In this document: in pieces, positions 50,122 through 59,235 of the stretch
Layout: the number at the start of each line of letters is the position of its first letter
How positions within the stretch are numbered: the stretch's first letter is position 1
NCBI RefSeq assembly: GCF_016863615.1
Contig: NZ_BOPF01000004.1
Span: 124,001 to 188,000 of the forward strand
DNA from: Virgisporangium aliadipatigenens
GTDB taxonomy: Bacteria; Actinomycetota; Actinomycetes; Mycobacteriales; Micromonosporaceae
Reading direction: 5' to 3'
DNA: 64,000 nucleotides
Notes under the pieces: generated by a model
Database searches by the model: none
The model's input: only the letters and a program-made list of their open reading frames with translations
What the model was told of the DNA's origin: nothing
Program-made: the position numbers and the translations under genes

Positions 50122-52329
50122 GTGACGGATACAAGGCGGCCGATGACGGTCCGGGTGGCGCGGTGGAGCGCCACCCACCCGTGGCGGGCGATGGGGATGT
50201 GGATCGTCTTCGTTGCCCTGTGCTTCGTGGTCGGCAGCGCTGCCGGCCTCAAGGAATCCGACGGCGACGACGCGATCGGCGAGTCGGGTCGGGCGAGCAC
50301 GATCTACGACGAGGCGCACTTCGACGACCCGGCGGTCGAGAGCATTCTGATCTCCGCCCGGAGCGGCGCCCTGGACAAGGCGGCGGCCGAGAGCGTGGCC
50401 AACGACGCGATGGGCCGGATGCGGACCCACAAGGACGTGGCGAAGGTCGACGGGCCGATCCCGTCGCCGGACGGCACCGCGATCCTGGTGCGCGTCACGA
50501 TGGCCGGCGACCCGGACACGGCCACGGACCGCGTGCAAGGGCTGCGCGACGTGACGGCCGCCGTTCAAGCGGATCATCCGGAACTGCGGGTCGAGGAGAC
50601 CGGCGGCCCCTCGATCAACCGCGCGCTCGACGAGACGCTGGGCAAGGACTTCCAGCGGGCCGAGTTCCTGAGCCTGCCGGTGACGCTGCTGATCCTGGTG
50701 GTGGCGTTCGGGGCGCTGCTGGCGGCCGGCGTGCCGATCCTGCTGGCCGTCTCCTCGGTGATGGGCGCGATCGGCCTGTCGACCCTGGCCTCGCACCTGT
50801 TCCCGGCGAGCGACGCCACCAACAGCGTGATCCTGCTGATCGGCATGGCCGTCGGCGTCGACTACTCGCTCTTCTACATCCGCCGGGAACGCGAGGAGCG
50901 GGCCCGCGGCCGGGCCCATCTGGACGCGGTGGAGATCGCCGCGGCCACGTCGGGGCACGCCGTCGTGGTCTCCGGCGTCGCCGTGATGATCTCGATGGCG
51001 GGGCTGTTCCTGGCGAGCGACACGACGTTCTCGTCGCTGGCGGTCGGGTCGATCCTGGTCGTGGCCGTCGCGATGCTCGGTTCGCTGACGGTACTGCCGG
51101 CGATGCTGGCCAAGATGGGCCGCTGGATCGACCGGGGTCGCATCCCGGGGCTGTGGCGGCTGACCGCCCGCCAGGGGCCGCCGCGGTTCTGGCCGGCGGT
51201 GCTGCGCCCCGCCCTCAAGTACCCGCTCCCCACGCTGCTGGTCTCGGCCGGCATCCTGATCGCGCTGGCCGTTCCGGCCCTTTCGATGGAACTGCGTCTG
51301 CCCGGCGCCGAGGACCTGCCCCGCACGACACCGGCGATGCAGGCGTACGACCGGTTGACGGCGGCGTTCCCAAGTCAGGGCACCACCCACATGGTGGCCG
51401 TCAAGGCACCGGCGGACCAGCGGGAGAAGGTCGACGCCGCCCTGCACGCCATGCTCGACAGGGCCGGCGCGGATCCGCTGTTCAGCACCGCCGAACGGCC
51501 GGAGATCGAGGTGTCGGCCGACGGCCGGGTCTCCATCGTGGAGGTGCCCACCCCGTACTCCGGCCGCAGCGAGCAGGCCGCCGACTCCCTCGCGAAGCTG
51601 CGCGGGACGCTGGTGCCGCAGGCGCTCGACGGCGTGCCGGGCGTCGAGTACGCGGTCGGCGGGTTCGTGGCCGGCAGCGTGGACTACGCCGACCACGTGC
51701 GCTCGAAGCTGCCGCTGGTGATGGGCTTCGTGCTGCTGTTGACGTTCATCGTGATGGCGGTGACGTTCCGCTCGGTGGTCGTGGCGCTGACCTCGATCGC
51801 CCTGAACCTGCTCTCCGCCGGCGCCGCCTACGGCCTGCTGGTGCTGGTCTTCCAGGGAACCTGGGCCGAGGGTGTGCTCGACTTCCGTTCGATCGGGGCG
51901 ATCGTCACCTGGCTGCCGCTGTTCCTGTTCGTGGTCCTGTTCGGCCTGTCGATGGATTACCACGTGTTCGTGGTGAGCCGGATCCGGGAGGCCGCGCTAC
52001 GGGGGATGCCGACCCGGTCGGCCGTGGCGCACGGGATCACCACCTCGGCCGGAACGGTGACCAGCGCGGCCATCGTCATGGTGGCGGTGTTCTCGATCTT
52101 CGGAACGCTCAGCACGATCGACATGAAGCAGCTCGGCGTCGGGCTGGCCGCGGCGATCCTGATCGACGCGACGATCATCCGCGCGGTGGTGCTGCCGTCG
52201 CTGATGACCCTGCTGGGCCGCGCCAACTGGTGGGCCCCGCGCTTCCTGCGCAAGACGGAACAGCCGCCGGCGGTGCCGCCCGTGGCGATCCCCGCGCCGG
52301 ACGAGCGCGAACTGATCTCCACTCGCTAG
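50122..52329 (+). CDS. MMPL-family RND transporter
   Basis: A 735-residue transporter with two repeats of one plus five membrane helices and large outward loops, the MmpL layout. VDYSLFYIRREREERARG (first half) and MDYHVFVVSRIREAALRG (second half) are the paired GxxxDY motifs that carry protons. MRLPGAEDLPR-like text (ELRLPGAEDLPRTTPAMQAY) matches the start of the second repeat. Actinobacterial MMPL proteins export lipids and glycolipids. It stands alone, with its own promoter and a terminator after it. Confidence 0.9.
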   Translation: MTDTRRPMTVRVARWSATHPWRAMGMWIVFVALCFVVGSAAGLKESDGDDAIGESGRASTIYDEAHFDDPAVESILISARSGALDKAAAESVANDAMGRMRTHKDVAKVDGPIPSPDGTAILVRVTMAGDPDTATDRVQGLRDVTAAVQADHPELRVEETGGPSINRALDETLGKDFQRAEFLSLPVTLLILVVAFGALLAAGVPILLAVSSVMGAIGLSTLASHLFPASDATNSVILLIGMAVGVDYSLFYIRREREERARGRAHLDAVEIAAATSGHAVVVSGVAVMISMAGLFLASDTTFSSLAVGSILVVAVAMLGSLTVLPAMLAKMGRWIDRGRIPGLWRLTARQGPPRFWPAVLRPALKYPLPTLLVSAGILIALAVPALSMELRLPGAEDLPRTTPAMQAYDRLTAAFPSQGTTHMVAVKAPADQREKVDAALHAMLDRAGADPLFSTAERPEIEVSADGRVSIVEVPTPYSGRSEQAADSLAKLRGTLVPQALDGVPGVEYAVGGFVAGSVDYADHVRSKLPLVMGFVLLLTFIVMAVTFRSVVVALTSIALNLLSAGAAYGLLVLVFQGTWAEGVLDFRSIGAIVTWLPLFLFVVLFGLSMDYHVFVVSRIREAALRGMPTRSAVAHGITTSAGTVTSAAIVMVAVFSIFGTLSTIDMKQLGVGLAAAILIDATIIRAVVLPSLMTLLGRANWWAPRFLRKTEQPPAVPPVAIPAPDERELISTR

Positions 52330-52339
52330 GGGGATATAA

Positions 52340-52385
52340 GCCGAGGGGCGTGATCGGGTCGGGGACCCCGGTTACGCCCCTCGGC
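52340..52385. terminator. Perfect 12-bp stem-loop between convergent genes
   Basis: GCCGAGGGGCGT and ACGCCCCTCGGC flank a 22-base loop. It lies 11 bases after the MMPL stop and overlaps the end of the leftward DUF3072 gene, so it can serve both. Confidence 0.7.
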
Positions 52386-52608
52386 CCGTCTTCTCCTGGA
52401 GTTCGTCGATGCGGCGGGAGGCCTCGGCCTTCGTAAGGTCCTCGGGCGGCGGCTCCTCGCCGGCCTCGCGGGCGAGGGTGCCCAGGTAGGAGGCCTGGGC
52501 GCCGGTCATCGGCTCGTCCCCGGTGGTCCAGTCGTCGGGGTCCTTGGCGGCGGTGTTGTCGACCATGCCGGCCCCATACCCAGGATCCGTCCGCGGGTCA
52601 CCTGCCAT
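52372..52608 (-). CDS. DUF3072-family small protein
   Basis: A 78-residue acidic protein. The C-terminal half, DEPMTGAQASYLGTLAREAG and LTKAEASRRIDELQEKTGRG, matches DUF3072, a short helical domain of unknown role common in actinobacteria. The ATG at 52608 lies in one arm of a large palindrome whose other arm holds the cyanophycinase start. ATG 52566 is an alternative that leaves the domain intact. The last codon overlaps the terminator stem. Confidence 0.75.
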   Translation of the reverse strand: MAGDPRTDPGYGAGMVDNTAAKDPDDWTTGDEPMTGAQASYLGTLAREAGEEPPPEDLTKAEASRRIDELQEKTGRGA

Positions 52609-52677
52609 GATCGTGACTTTTTACGGAAAACCGCCGCGAGACGACACTTTTTCGTAAAAGGTGACGATCATGCCAGG
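52601..52677. promoter_or_regulatory. 30-bp-arm palindrome covering two divergent start codons
   Basis: Arms at 52601-52630 and 52648-52677 match at 26 of 30 positions around a 17-base centre. Both arms run TTTT-CGTAAAA, then ACGATC, then the start codon and CAGG. Each arm therefore carries a mirror-image start region, the rightward one with AAAAGG as ribosome-binding site. No space remains for ordinary promoters outside the palindrome, so they must lie in it. It may be a shared operator or a cruciform. Confidence 0.6.
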
Positions 52678-53491
52678 AGATGGCGGGCGGTTACTGGTCA
52701 TCGGGGGAGCGGAGCAGCTCAATCCGGGGCGGGAGACCATCCTGCAGCGGTTCGTCTCCCTCGCAGGGGGCGCCGAGGCGCGGATCGCGGTCATCGCGAC
52801 GGCCACCGCCGACCCGGCCGCGCGGGAGGCGGAGTACCGCGAGGTGTTCCTGCGGCTGGGCGCCGGCGAGGTGGGGCCGGTGCGGCTGAGCACCCGCGAG
52901 GAGGCCAACGCCGACGAGGCCGTCGCGCGGCTCGCCACCGTCAGCGGCGTCTTCTTCACCGGCGGGGACCAGCGGCGCATCACGAACATCCTGGGCGGCT
53001 CCCGGGTCGACTGCCTGCTGCACGCCCGGCTGGGCCGCTCCGACGGCGGCATCGTCCTGGCCGGCACGAGCGCCGGAGCGGCCATGATGTCCGGCACGAT
53101 GATCGTCGGCGGTTCGGACTCGGACGGGCGCGTCGCGGCGGCCTGCGTGCGCACCGGACCCGGCCTGGAGTTCCTGCCCGGGGTGCTGATCGACATGCAC
53201 TTCGCCGAGCGCGGACGCCTGAACCGCCTGCTCAGCGCCATCGCCATGTACCCGCACGAGCTGGGGCTCGGCATCGACGAGGACACCGCCATCGAGGTGC
53301 ACGGCGACCGGTTCGAGGTGCTGGGCAGCGGCGCGGTGACGGTGATCGACGCGGGCCGCGCCACCCATCTCGACACGCCGGCCGAGGGCGAGGGCCCGAT
53401 CGCGCTGTGCGGGGTGCAGCTGCACGTCCTGCCGGCCGGCTACACGTTCGCGCTGACCGAACGGCGCCCGCAACAGAGCGTGAGGACCTGA
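52670..53491 (+). CDS. cphB: Cyanophycinase
   Basis: A 273-residue S51-family serine peptidase that cleaves the Asp-Arg polymer cyanophycin to beta-Asp-Arg. The nucleophile is S134 in GTSAGAAMM, and FTGGDQRRI is the conserved turn before it. IDMHFAERGRLNRL and GIDEDTAIEV complete the family pattern. ATG at 52670 follows AAAAGG; GTG 52661 is the alternative. Cyanophycin synthetase starts 4 bases after its stop, a common pairing. The cell probably stores nitrogen as cyanophycin. Confidence 0.92.
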   Translation: MPGDGGRLLVIGGAEQLNPGRETILQRFVSLAGGAEARIAVIATATADPAAREAEYREVFLRLGAGEVGPVRLSTREEANADEAVARLATVSGVFFTGGDQRRITNILGGSRVDCLLHARLGRSDGGIVLAGTSAGAAMMSGTMIVGGSDSDGRVAAACVRTGPGLEFLPGVLIDMHFAERGRLNRLLSAIAMYPHELGLGIDEDTAIEVHGDRFEVLGSGAVTVIDAGRATHLDTPAEGEGPIALCGVQLHVLPAGYTFALTERRPQQSVRT

Positions 53492-53494
53492 CCC

Positions 53495-56155
53495 ATGCGC
53501 ATCGAGCACACCCGGCGCCTGCGCGGGCCCAACGTGTACCTCGAACGGCCGGTCATGGTGGCCCGGGTGAACCTCGACGGGTTCACCGAACGGGAGAGCA
53601 CCGACGTGCCCGGCCTGGCCGAACGCCTCCTCGCCACCCTGCCCGGGCTGGCCGAGCACCACTGCGCGAGCGGTGCGCCGGGCGGCTTCGTGCGGCGCCT
53701 GCGCGAGGGCACCTACTTCGGGCACATCGCCGAGCACGTGGCGATCGAGTTGTCGGTGCGCATCGACCGCCGGGTGAACTTCGGCCGGACCGTCTACGCC
53801 GACGCGCCCGGCGTCTACGACGTGATCACCGAGTGCCCGGTCGACGAGCCGCCCGACTCGGAGCTCGCCGAGGATCTGCTCTGCGTCGCGATCGACCTCG
53901 TGACGGGCCGCCAGCGGGAGCCGCGCCTGGACGGGCTCGCCGAGCGGTGGGAGCGGCTGCGCCCGGGGCCGACGACCGACGGCATCGCCCGCGCCGCCCG
54001 CGCCCGCGGCATCCCCGTCGAACGGGTGGGCGCGCTCAGCCTGCTCCGGCTCGGCTACGGGCGGCACCGCCGCCTGGTGTGGGCCGCGATGACGGACGGC
54101 ACGTCGGCCGTGGGCGTCGACATCGCCGGCGACAAGGAGCTGACCCGCCGGATCCTGGGCGACGCGGCGGTGCCCGTTCCCGAGGGAGGAACGGCGCGGA
54201 CGGTGGAGGAGGCGCTCGCGATCCACGCCGCGCTCGGCGGACCCGTGGTCGTCAAGCCCCGGCACGGGCGGCAGGGCAGCCACGTCTACCTGGGGCTGAC
54301 CTCGGCGGAGGCGGTCCGCGCGGCCTTCGACGCGGCGTCCGCCGACGGCGAGGTCGTTCTCGAGCGCCAGCTCACCGGGCGGGACTATCGGGTCCTGGTG
54401 GTCGGTGGTCACGTCATAGCCGCGGCGGAACGGCTTCCCGCGCACGTGGTCGGCGACGGCGACGCGACACTCGCCGAGCTGGTCGAACGCGCCAACGCCG
54501 ACCCCCTGCGCGGCAGCGGACACGGCCGGGCGCTCACCCGGCTGCGGCTTGACGAGGTGGCGGCCGCGCTGCTGGAGCGGCAGGGGCACACGCCGGCCTC
54601 GGTGCCGGCCGCGGGCGAGACCGTCTGGCTGCGCGACAACGCGAACCTTTCCACCGGCGGCACCGCCCGCGACGTCACCGAGCGGCTGCACCCCGACGTG
54701 ATCGACCTGTGCCGGCGAACGGTTGAGATCGTCGGGCTGGACATCGCCGGGATCGACCTGCGCCTGCCGGACGTCGCGGCGCCGCTGCCGCCCTGCGGCA
54801 CCCGGGTCGACGGCGGCGTCATCGAGGTGAACGCCGCACCCGGCCTGCGCATGCACCTGAGTCCCACGGAGGGCCGGCCGCGCGACGTGGCCGGCGCGGT
54901 GGTGGGTGCGCTGTACCCGCCGGGGGCGCCGACGCGCATCCCGACCGTGGCCGTCACCGGCACGAACGGCAAGACGACCGTCGCGCGGCTGATCGCGCAC
55001 CTGCTCGGCTGTTCCGGGCTGCGGGTGGGGCTTACCAGCACCGACGGCGTGTACGTCGGCGGCCGGATGGTGCAGCGCGCCGACGCGACCGGGCCGCGTT
55101 CGGCGCACGTGGTGCTGAGCGACCCGACCGTCGAGGCCGCCGTCCTGGAGACGGCGCGGGGCGGGATCCTGCGGCAGGGCCTCGGCTACGACGTGACCGA
55201 CGTCGGGGTCGTCACCAACCTGGCCGCCGACCACCTGGGCCAGGACGGCGTGCGCACCCTCGACGACCTCGTGCACGTCAAGTCGCTCGTGGCCGAACGG
55301 GTCCGCGACGGCGGCGCGCTCGTCCTCAACGCCGACGACCCGCGGGTGCGCGACCTGATCTCCCGGCCCCGGGTGCGGGCCGCGCACAAGCGCCTGCTGT
55401 GGTTCGGGCTGTCGCCGTCGCCCCTGGTGCACACGCACGTCGAGAACGGCGGCACCGCCTACGTGCTGGTCGACGGGATGCTGGTCGAGCGCACCCGCGG
55501 GCGGGAGACGCCGCTGATCGCCCTGGAACGGCTGCCCGGGTCGTTCGGCGGCGCGGCCCGGTACGCCGCCGCCAACGCCCTCGCCGCCGCTGCCGCCGCC
55601 CGGGGACTGGGCGTGCCCGCCGAACGGGTCGCCGCGGGGCTGGCGGCGTTCGACCCGGCCGACGGCAATCCCGGGCGCGGGCAGCTGTACACGGTGGACG
55701 GTCGATACGTGCTGGTCGACTACGCGCACAACCCGGCCGCGATCGACGCCGTCGGCGAACTGCTGCACGGCGTGTGGGGACCCGAGCGCTGCGTGGCCGC
55801 GGTGACGCTGCCCGGTGACCGCAGCGACGAACTGATCGCGGACTGCGCGCGCGCCGTGGCCGACCGGTTCGGGCGTGTGGTGCTGTACGAGGACACCGAC
55901 CCGCGTGGGCGCGCACCCGGCGAGCTGCCCGCGCTGGTCCGCGACGGCATCGCCGCCCGACGGCCCGACGCGGAGGTGACCGTCCTGCGGACCGTCGAGG
56001 AGGCGCTGCCCGCCGCGCTCGCCGTCGCCCGGGCGGGTGACGTGGTGCTGCTGCTCTACGAGCGGTTCGACGCCGTGGCAGGCTTGCTCGACGCGCTGGA
56101 CGCCGGCCCGGTAGCGGATGTTACCCATTTGTTGGTTTCCCTGCCGGTCCCCTAG
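53495..56155 (+). CDS. cphA: Cyanophycin synthetase
   Basis: An 886-residue two-domain ligase that builds cyanophycin from Asp and Arg with ATP. The N-terminal region (about 1-160) is the CphA-specific domain. The ATP-grasp domain (about 205-460) contains VVVKPRHGRQGSHVYLGL and ends at GGVIEVNAAPGLRMH. The C-terminal Mur-ligase domain carries GTNGKTT at 489-495, VLETARGGILRQGLG and DYAHNPAA. The length is normal. Its ATG lies 4 bases after the cyanophycinase stop, so the two are cotranscribed. Confidence 0.95.
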   Translation: MRIEHTRRLRGPNVYLERPVMVARVNLDGFTERESTDVPGLAERLLATLPGLAEHHCASGAPGGFVRRLREGTYFGHIAEHVAIELSVRIDRRVNFGRTVYADAPGVYDVITECPVDEPPDSELAEDLLCVAIDLVTGRQREPRLDGLAERWERLRPGPTTDGIARAARARGIPVERVGALSLLRLGYGRHRRLVWAAMTDGTSAVGVDIAGDKELTRRILGDAAVPVPEGGTARTVEEALAIHAALGGPVVVKPRHGRQGSHVYLGLTSAEAVRAAFDAASADGEVVLERQLTGRDYRVLVVGGHVIAAAERLPAHVVGDGDATLAELVERANADPLRGSGHGRALTRLRLDEVAAALLERQGHTPASVPAAGETVWLRDNANLSTGGTARDVTERLHPDVIDLCRRTVEIVGLDIAGIDLRLPDVAAPLPPCGTRVDGGVIEVNAAPGLRMHLSPTEGRPRDVAGAVVGALYPPGAPTRIPTVAVTGTNGKTTVARLIAHLLGCSGLRVGLTSTDGVYVGGRMVQRADATGPRSAHVVLSDPTVEAAVLETARGGILRQGLGYDVTDVGVVTNLAADHLGQDGVRTLDDLVHVKSLVAERVRDGGALVLNADDPRVRDLISRPRVRAAHKRLLWFGLSPSPLVHTHVENGGTAYVLVDGMLVERTRGRETPLIALERLPGSFGGAARYAAANALAAAAAARGLGVPAERVAAGLAAFDPADGNPGRGQLYTVDGRYVLVDYAHNPAAIDAVGELLHGVWGPERCVAAVTLPGDRSDELIADCARAVADRFGRVVLYEDTDPRGRAPGELPALVRDGIAARRPDAEVTVLRTVEEALPAALAVARAGDVVLLLYERFDAVAGLLDALDAGPVADVTHLLVSLPVP

Positions 56156-56169
56156 GGAACGGTGCGTCC

Positions 56170-57801
56170 GTGGACGAACCCCGATACCTGGCCGGCCGCT
56201 ACCGGCTGGTCGAACGGCTCGGACAGGGCGGCATGTCCGTCGTTTGGCGCGCGTACGACGAGGTGCTCGGCCGGCTGGTGGCGGTGAAGACGCTCGACCC
56301 CGTCAAGGCGGCCACCGATCCGGCCTCCCGGGAACGGATCCGTGCCGAGGCCCGCGTCGCCGCGCGACTCAGCCACCCGTTCATCACGAACGTCTACGAC
56401 TACGGCGAGTGCACGGCCGGCGGCGGTGAGCCGACCCCGTTCGTCGTGATGGAACTGGTCGAGGGTGAGCCCCTGGACGAACGGCTCGACCGGGAGCGGC
56501 TGTCGCCGGCGTTCGCGGTCGAGGTGTGCGGTCAGGTGGCGGCCGCGCTCGGTGCCGTTCACGCGCGGGGGCTGGTGCACCGCGACGTGAAGCCCGCCAA
56601 CGTCATGCTCACGCCCGACGGCGCCAAGGTGGTCGACTTCGGCATCTCGGCCGTCGCGGGGGACAGCCCCGACACGGTCGACCGCGTCATGGGCACTCCC
56701 GCCTACCTCGCCCCCGAACGCCTCGACGGCGGGCCGGCCGACGCGGCCAGCGACATGTACGCCCTGGGGCTGCTGCTGTACAAGACGCTGACCGGCCGGC
56801 TGCCGTGGGACGCCGACACCACCACGCAGATGCTGGTGGCGCACTGCTACCTCCCGCCGGCGCCGCTGCCGCGGGTGCCCGGACTGCCGCCGGAGGTGGT
56901 CGACCTGGTGCACCGCTGCCTGGCCAAGGAGCCCGCCGACCGCCCGAACGCCGTCGAGGCCGCGCGCGTTCTCGGCGCCGGCATCGCGGCCCGGCTGCCC
57001 GTCGTCGACCCCGTCGCCGCCGCACCGGTGGGCGCCCGGGCCAAGGAGGCGGCGGCGCGGGCCACGCAGGCGGTGGTGCGCGGTTCCCGGGCGCTCGCCA
57101 CCGTCGCGATCAACCGCACGGACGCCACGGGACCGTCGGACAACCGGCCGGCGGCCGGGCGCACGGCGCGCAGCCGTCTTGTGCGCCCGGGCCTCGCCCT
57201 CGCCGCGCTCTGCGCCGCCACGATCACCGTCGTGAGTTGGACCGGCTCCGACGGCGCCACCCCGCCCGCCAACGCCGGCACCGGCGGCTCCGCGGCCGGC
57301 CCCGCCGCGGCGAGCGGCCCCGTCCCGGGCGGGAACGACGGCCGCGTCGCCATGCCGGACCGCGGCTGCCAGGTGCAGTACGCGACCCGTTCGGACACGG
57401 CGGGGCAGTTCGTGGTGGAGCTGACCCTGCGCAACACCGGCACCGAGGCCGTCGCGGAGTGGGAGCTGGAGTTCGCCTACCCGGGGGATCAGCAGGTGCG
57501 GCAGTTGACCGGCGCCGAGTACCACCAGGAGGGTTCCGACGTCCGGCTGCGCGGCGGTGAGCTGCCCGCCGGCGGGACGGCGACGGTGACGCTGACCGGC
57601 ACCTACGCCGCAGCGAACCCGCTGCCGACGGCGTTCACGCTCGGGGACAAGGTGTGCGGCAGCCGGCTCGTCGGCGTCGCGAACAGCCCGACCCAGGGCG
57701 CCCAACGGCCCGCCCAGCAACAGCCGGGGCAGCAGCAGCCCGCCGGCGGACCGCCCGCCCCGAAGAAGAACGGCAAGGATCCGAAGCCCCCGCGACCGTA
57801 G
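56170..57801 (+). CDS. Transmembrane Ser/Thr protein kinase with a CBM2-like outer domain
   Basis: A 543-residue kinase. The kinase domain spans about 9-270: glycine loop LGQGGMSVVW, lysine in VAVKTL, catalytic loop HRDVKPANVML, DFGIS and APE. A cytoplasmic juxtamembrane region follows, then a helix near 340-358 (LALAALCAATITVV). Outside lies a domain of about 100 residues between two cysteines (CQVQYATRSDTAGQF...DKVCG), with NTGTEAVAEWELEFAYPG. This is the layout of a family 2 carbohydrate-binding module. A Gln/Pro-rich tail ends the protein. PASTA repeats, the usual sensor, are absent. GTG at 56170 begins 15 bases after the cphA stop. Confidence 0.88.
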   Translation: MDEPRYLAGRYRLVERLGQGGMSVVWRAYDEVLGRLVAVKTLDPVKAATDPASRERIRAEARVAARLSHPFITNVYDYGECTAGGGEPTPFVVMELVEGEPLDERLDRERLSPAFAVEVCGQVAAALGAVHARGLVHRDVKPANVMLTPDGAKVVDFGISAVAGDSPDTVDRVMGTPAYLAPERLDGGPADAASDMYALGLLLYKTLTGRLPWDADTTTQMLVAHCYLPPAPLPRVPGLPPEVVDLVHRCLAKEPADRPNAVEAARVLGAGIAARLPVVDPVAAAPVGARAKEAAARATQAVVRGSRALATVAINRTDATGPSDNRPAAGRTARSRLVRPGLALAALCAATITVVSWTGSDGATPPANAGTGGSAAGPAAASGPVPGGNDGRVAMPDRGCQVQYATRSDTAGQFVVELTLRNTGTEAVAEWELEFAYPGDQQVRQLTGAEYHQEGSDVRLRGGELPAGGTATVTLTGTYAAANPLPTAFTLGDKVCGSRLVGVANSPTQGAQRPAQQQPGQQQPAGGPPAPKKNGKDPKPPRP

Positions 57802-57852
57802 GCCCTGTCCCGCCGATCACTGCCGACCCGGCCACGGCCACCGGGACAGGGC
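57802..57852 (+). terminator. Stem-loop after the Ser/Thr kinase gene
   Basis: A perfect 10-bp stem (GCCCTGTCCC / GGGACAGGGC) with a 31-base loop starts right at the kinase stop and is followed by TTG. A weak but likely terminator. Confidence 0.5.
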
Positions 57853-57902
57853 TTGACCTGCAAGTTGCGCGGGCATCCGCACGTGCAAGAGCGCGGATTA
57901 GT

Positions 57903-57955
57903 GAAACCTGGGTTTCGCCACTCCCGCGTGGATGGTTCCACCACCTAGGGTGGTG
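57903..57955. promoter_or_regulatory. Two palindromes in the FHA-gene promoter
   Basis: GAAACC TG GGTTTC (57903-57916) and CACCACC TAG GGTGGTG (57939-57955) are both perfect. TAGGGT inside the second resembles a -10 element, which would start the transcript about 20 bases before the GTG at 57979. Confidence 0.4.
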
Positions 57956-57978
57956 CCCACCGACGGGAGGAGGGCACC

Positions 57979-59235
57979 GTGCGCTTCGAGGTCAGCCGGG
58001 TTCTGGACACGATCGAACAGCGACTGACCACGGACGTCACGTTGGCGCAGGCGGTTGTCGACCTCGCCGACGTCGCGCGGTTCCAGGACCTGGACGGCGG
58101 CAAGGGCATCAGCCTGATGCGCATCGGCATGGTGCTCGACGCGTTCGCGCAGTACCTGATGGACGGCCACGCCATGCTGTACCCCGTGGTGGGCCGTGAG
58201 CTGCTCTCCGACGCCGGGTTCACCTCCAAGGAGCGGATGGTGCTCGGCCGCTGGATCGACGACGGCCGGATCGAGGCGACCCCGATGACCGGTGACCGGG
58301 TCGTCGAGATCGCCGACTTCACGGGAATGCCGATCATCGCGTGCCGGGACTACCGGCAGTTCGCCGAGCGGTTCGGCTGGGTGACGACGGAGCCCGAGCG
58401 GCTGCTGCGGCTCTCGCCCCGGCCGGGCAAGGCGGTGCTGACCCCCTGGATCGACGGTGTGCCGATGCCGGCCGAGAGCACGCGGGCGCGGGCGACGTTC
58501 GCCGCGCCGGGGCGCTCCGAGCCGCCGGAGGACGGGCCGCACCGGGTGTTCGCGGCGCGGTCGCGGCAGGCGCAGACGCGCGTGAGCACCCGGGCGATCG
58601 AGCCGGCCGCCAAGCCGAGCGGGCTCGGTGCCTCGTTGCTGGCCCGGCTGTGGAGCTGCCCCGAGATGGACTGCCCCTCGTTCAGCGACTTCCGCCGGAT
58701 CGGGCAGCCGGTGCCGCGCATGCTGAAGGGCGTTGCGGCCTGCCCACGGCACGGGGAGCCGCTGAAGGACGCGGGCGTGCGTCCCGCCGAGTACCCGGTG
58801 GCCGTGGTCATCGACGACGTGGTGCGGCTGCGGTTCCCGGTGACCGGCTCGCGCCCGGTGACGGTGGGGCGTTCGCTCGACGACCCCGAGGACATCTCGC
58901 TCGACCTGTGGCTGCACGAGGCCGCCAGCAACTGGATCTCCAAGCGGCACGCCCGCCTCGACATCGTCGACGGTGCGCTGCGGATCACCGACCACGGAGC
59001 AAACGGCATGCTGGTGTGGCGCCGCAAGGAGGCCGGCGGCGCGGCCGAGAGTTCGCGGCTGTACCCGGGGCGTTCGGCGACGCTGGGGCCGCACGACAGC
59101 GTGGAGCTGTACACCGGCGTCGAGCTGGTGCCGGGCAACCGCCGCGTGGTGGGCGGCGGGCCGGTGGTCGCGTCCGACGTGCGTTCCGTCCTGGTGGACG
59201 CGCCGACCGTCGCCCTCCGCGCGCGCGACAGGTGA
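57979..59235 (+). CDS. FHA-domain protein with a zinc-ribbon-like middle segment
   Basis: A 418-residue protein. Residues 1-150 are helical, with no family I recognise. A cysteine pair set, LWSCPEMDCPSF and AACPRHGEPL (about 232-262), looks like a zinc ribbon. The C-terminal ~120 residues are an FHA domain: VGRSLDDP, SNWISKRHARLDI, DHGANGMLVW. FHA domains bind phosphothreonine, so the kinase just upstream is a likely partner. GTG at 57979 follows GGGAGGAGG. Its stop overlaps the RecQ start (GTGA), so FHA protein and helicase are made together. Confidence 0.8.
   Translation: MRFEVSRVLDTIEQRLTTDVTLAQAVVDLADVARFQDLDGGKGISLMRIGMVLDAFAQYLMDGHAMLYPVVGRELLSDAGFTSKERMVLGRWIDDGRIEATPMTGDRVVEIADFTGMPIIACRDYRQFAERFGWVTTEPERLLRLSPRPGKAVLTPWIDGVPMPAESTRARATFAAPGRSEPPEDGPHRVFAARSRQAQTRVSTRAIEPAAKPSGLGASLLARLWSCPEMDCPSFSDFRRIGQPVPRMLKGVAACPRHGEPLKDAGVRPAEYPVAVVIDDVVRLRFPVTGSRPVTVGRSLDDPEDISLDLWLHEAASNWISKRHARLDIVDGALRITDHGANGMLVWRRKEAGGAAESSRLYPGRSATLGPHDSVELYTGVELVPGNRRVVGGGPVVASDVRSVLVDAPTVALRARDR

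Noticed and set aside
52691-56128. 1145-codon minus-strand ORF opposite the cyanophycin genes
   Set aside because: Antisense shadow of GC-rich coding DNA without domain signatures.
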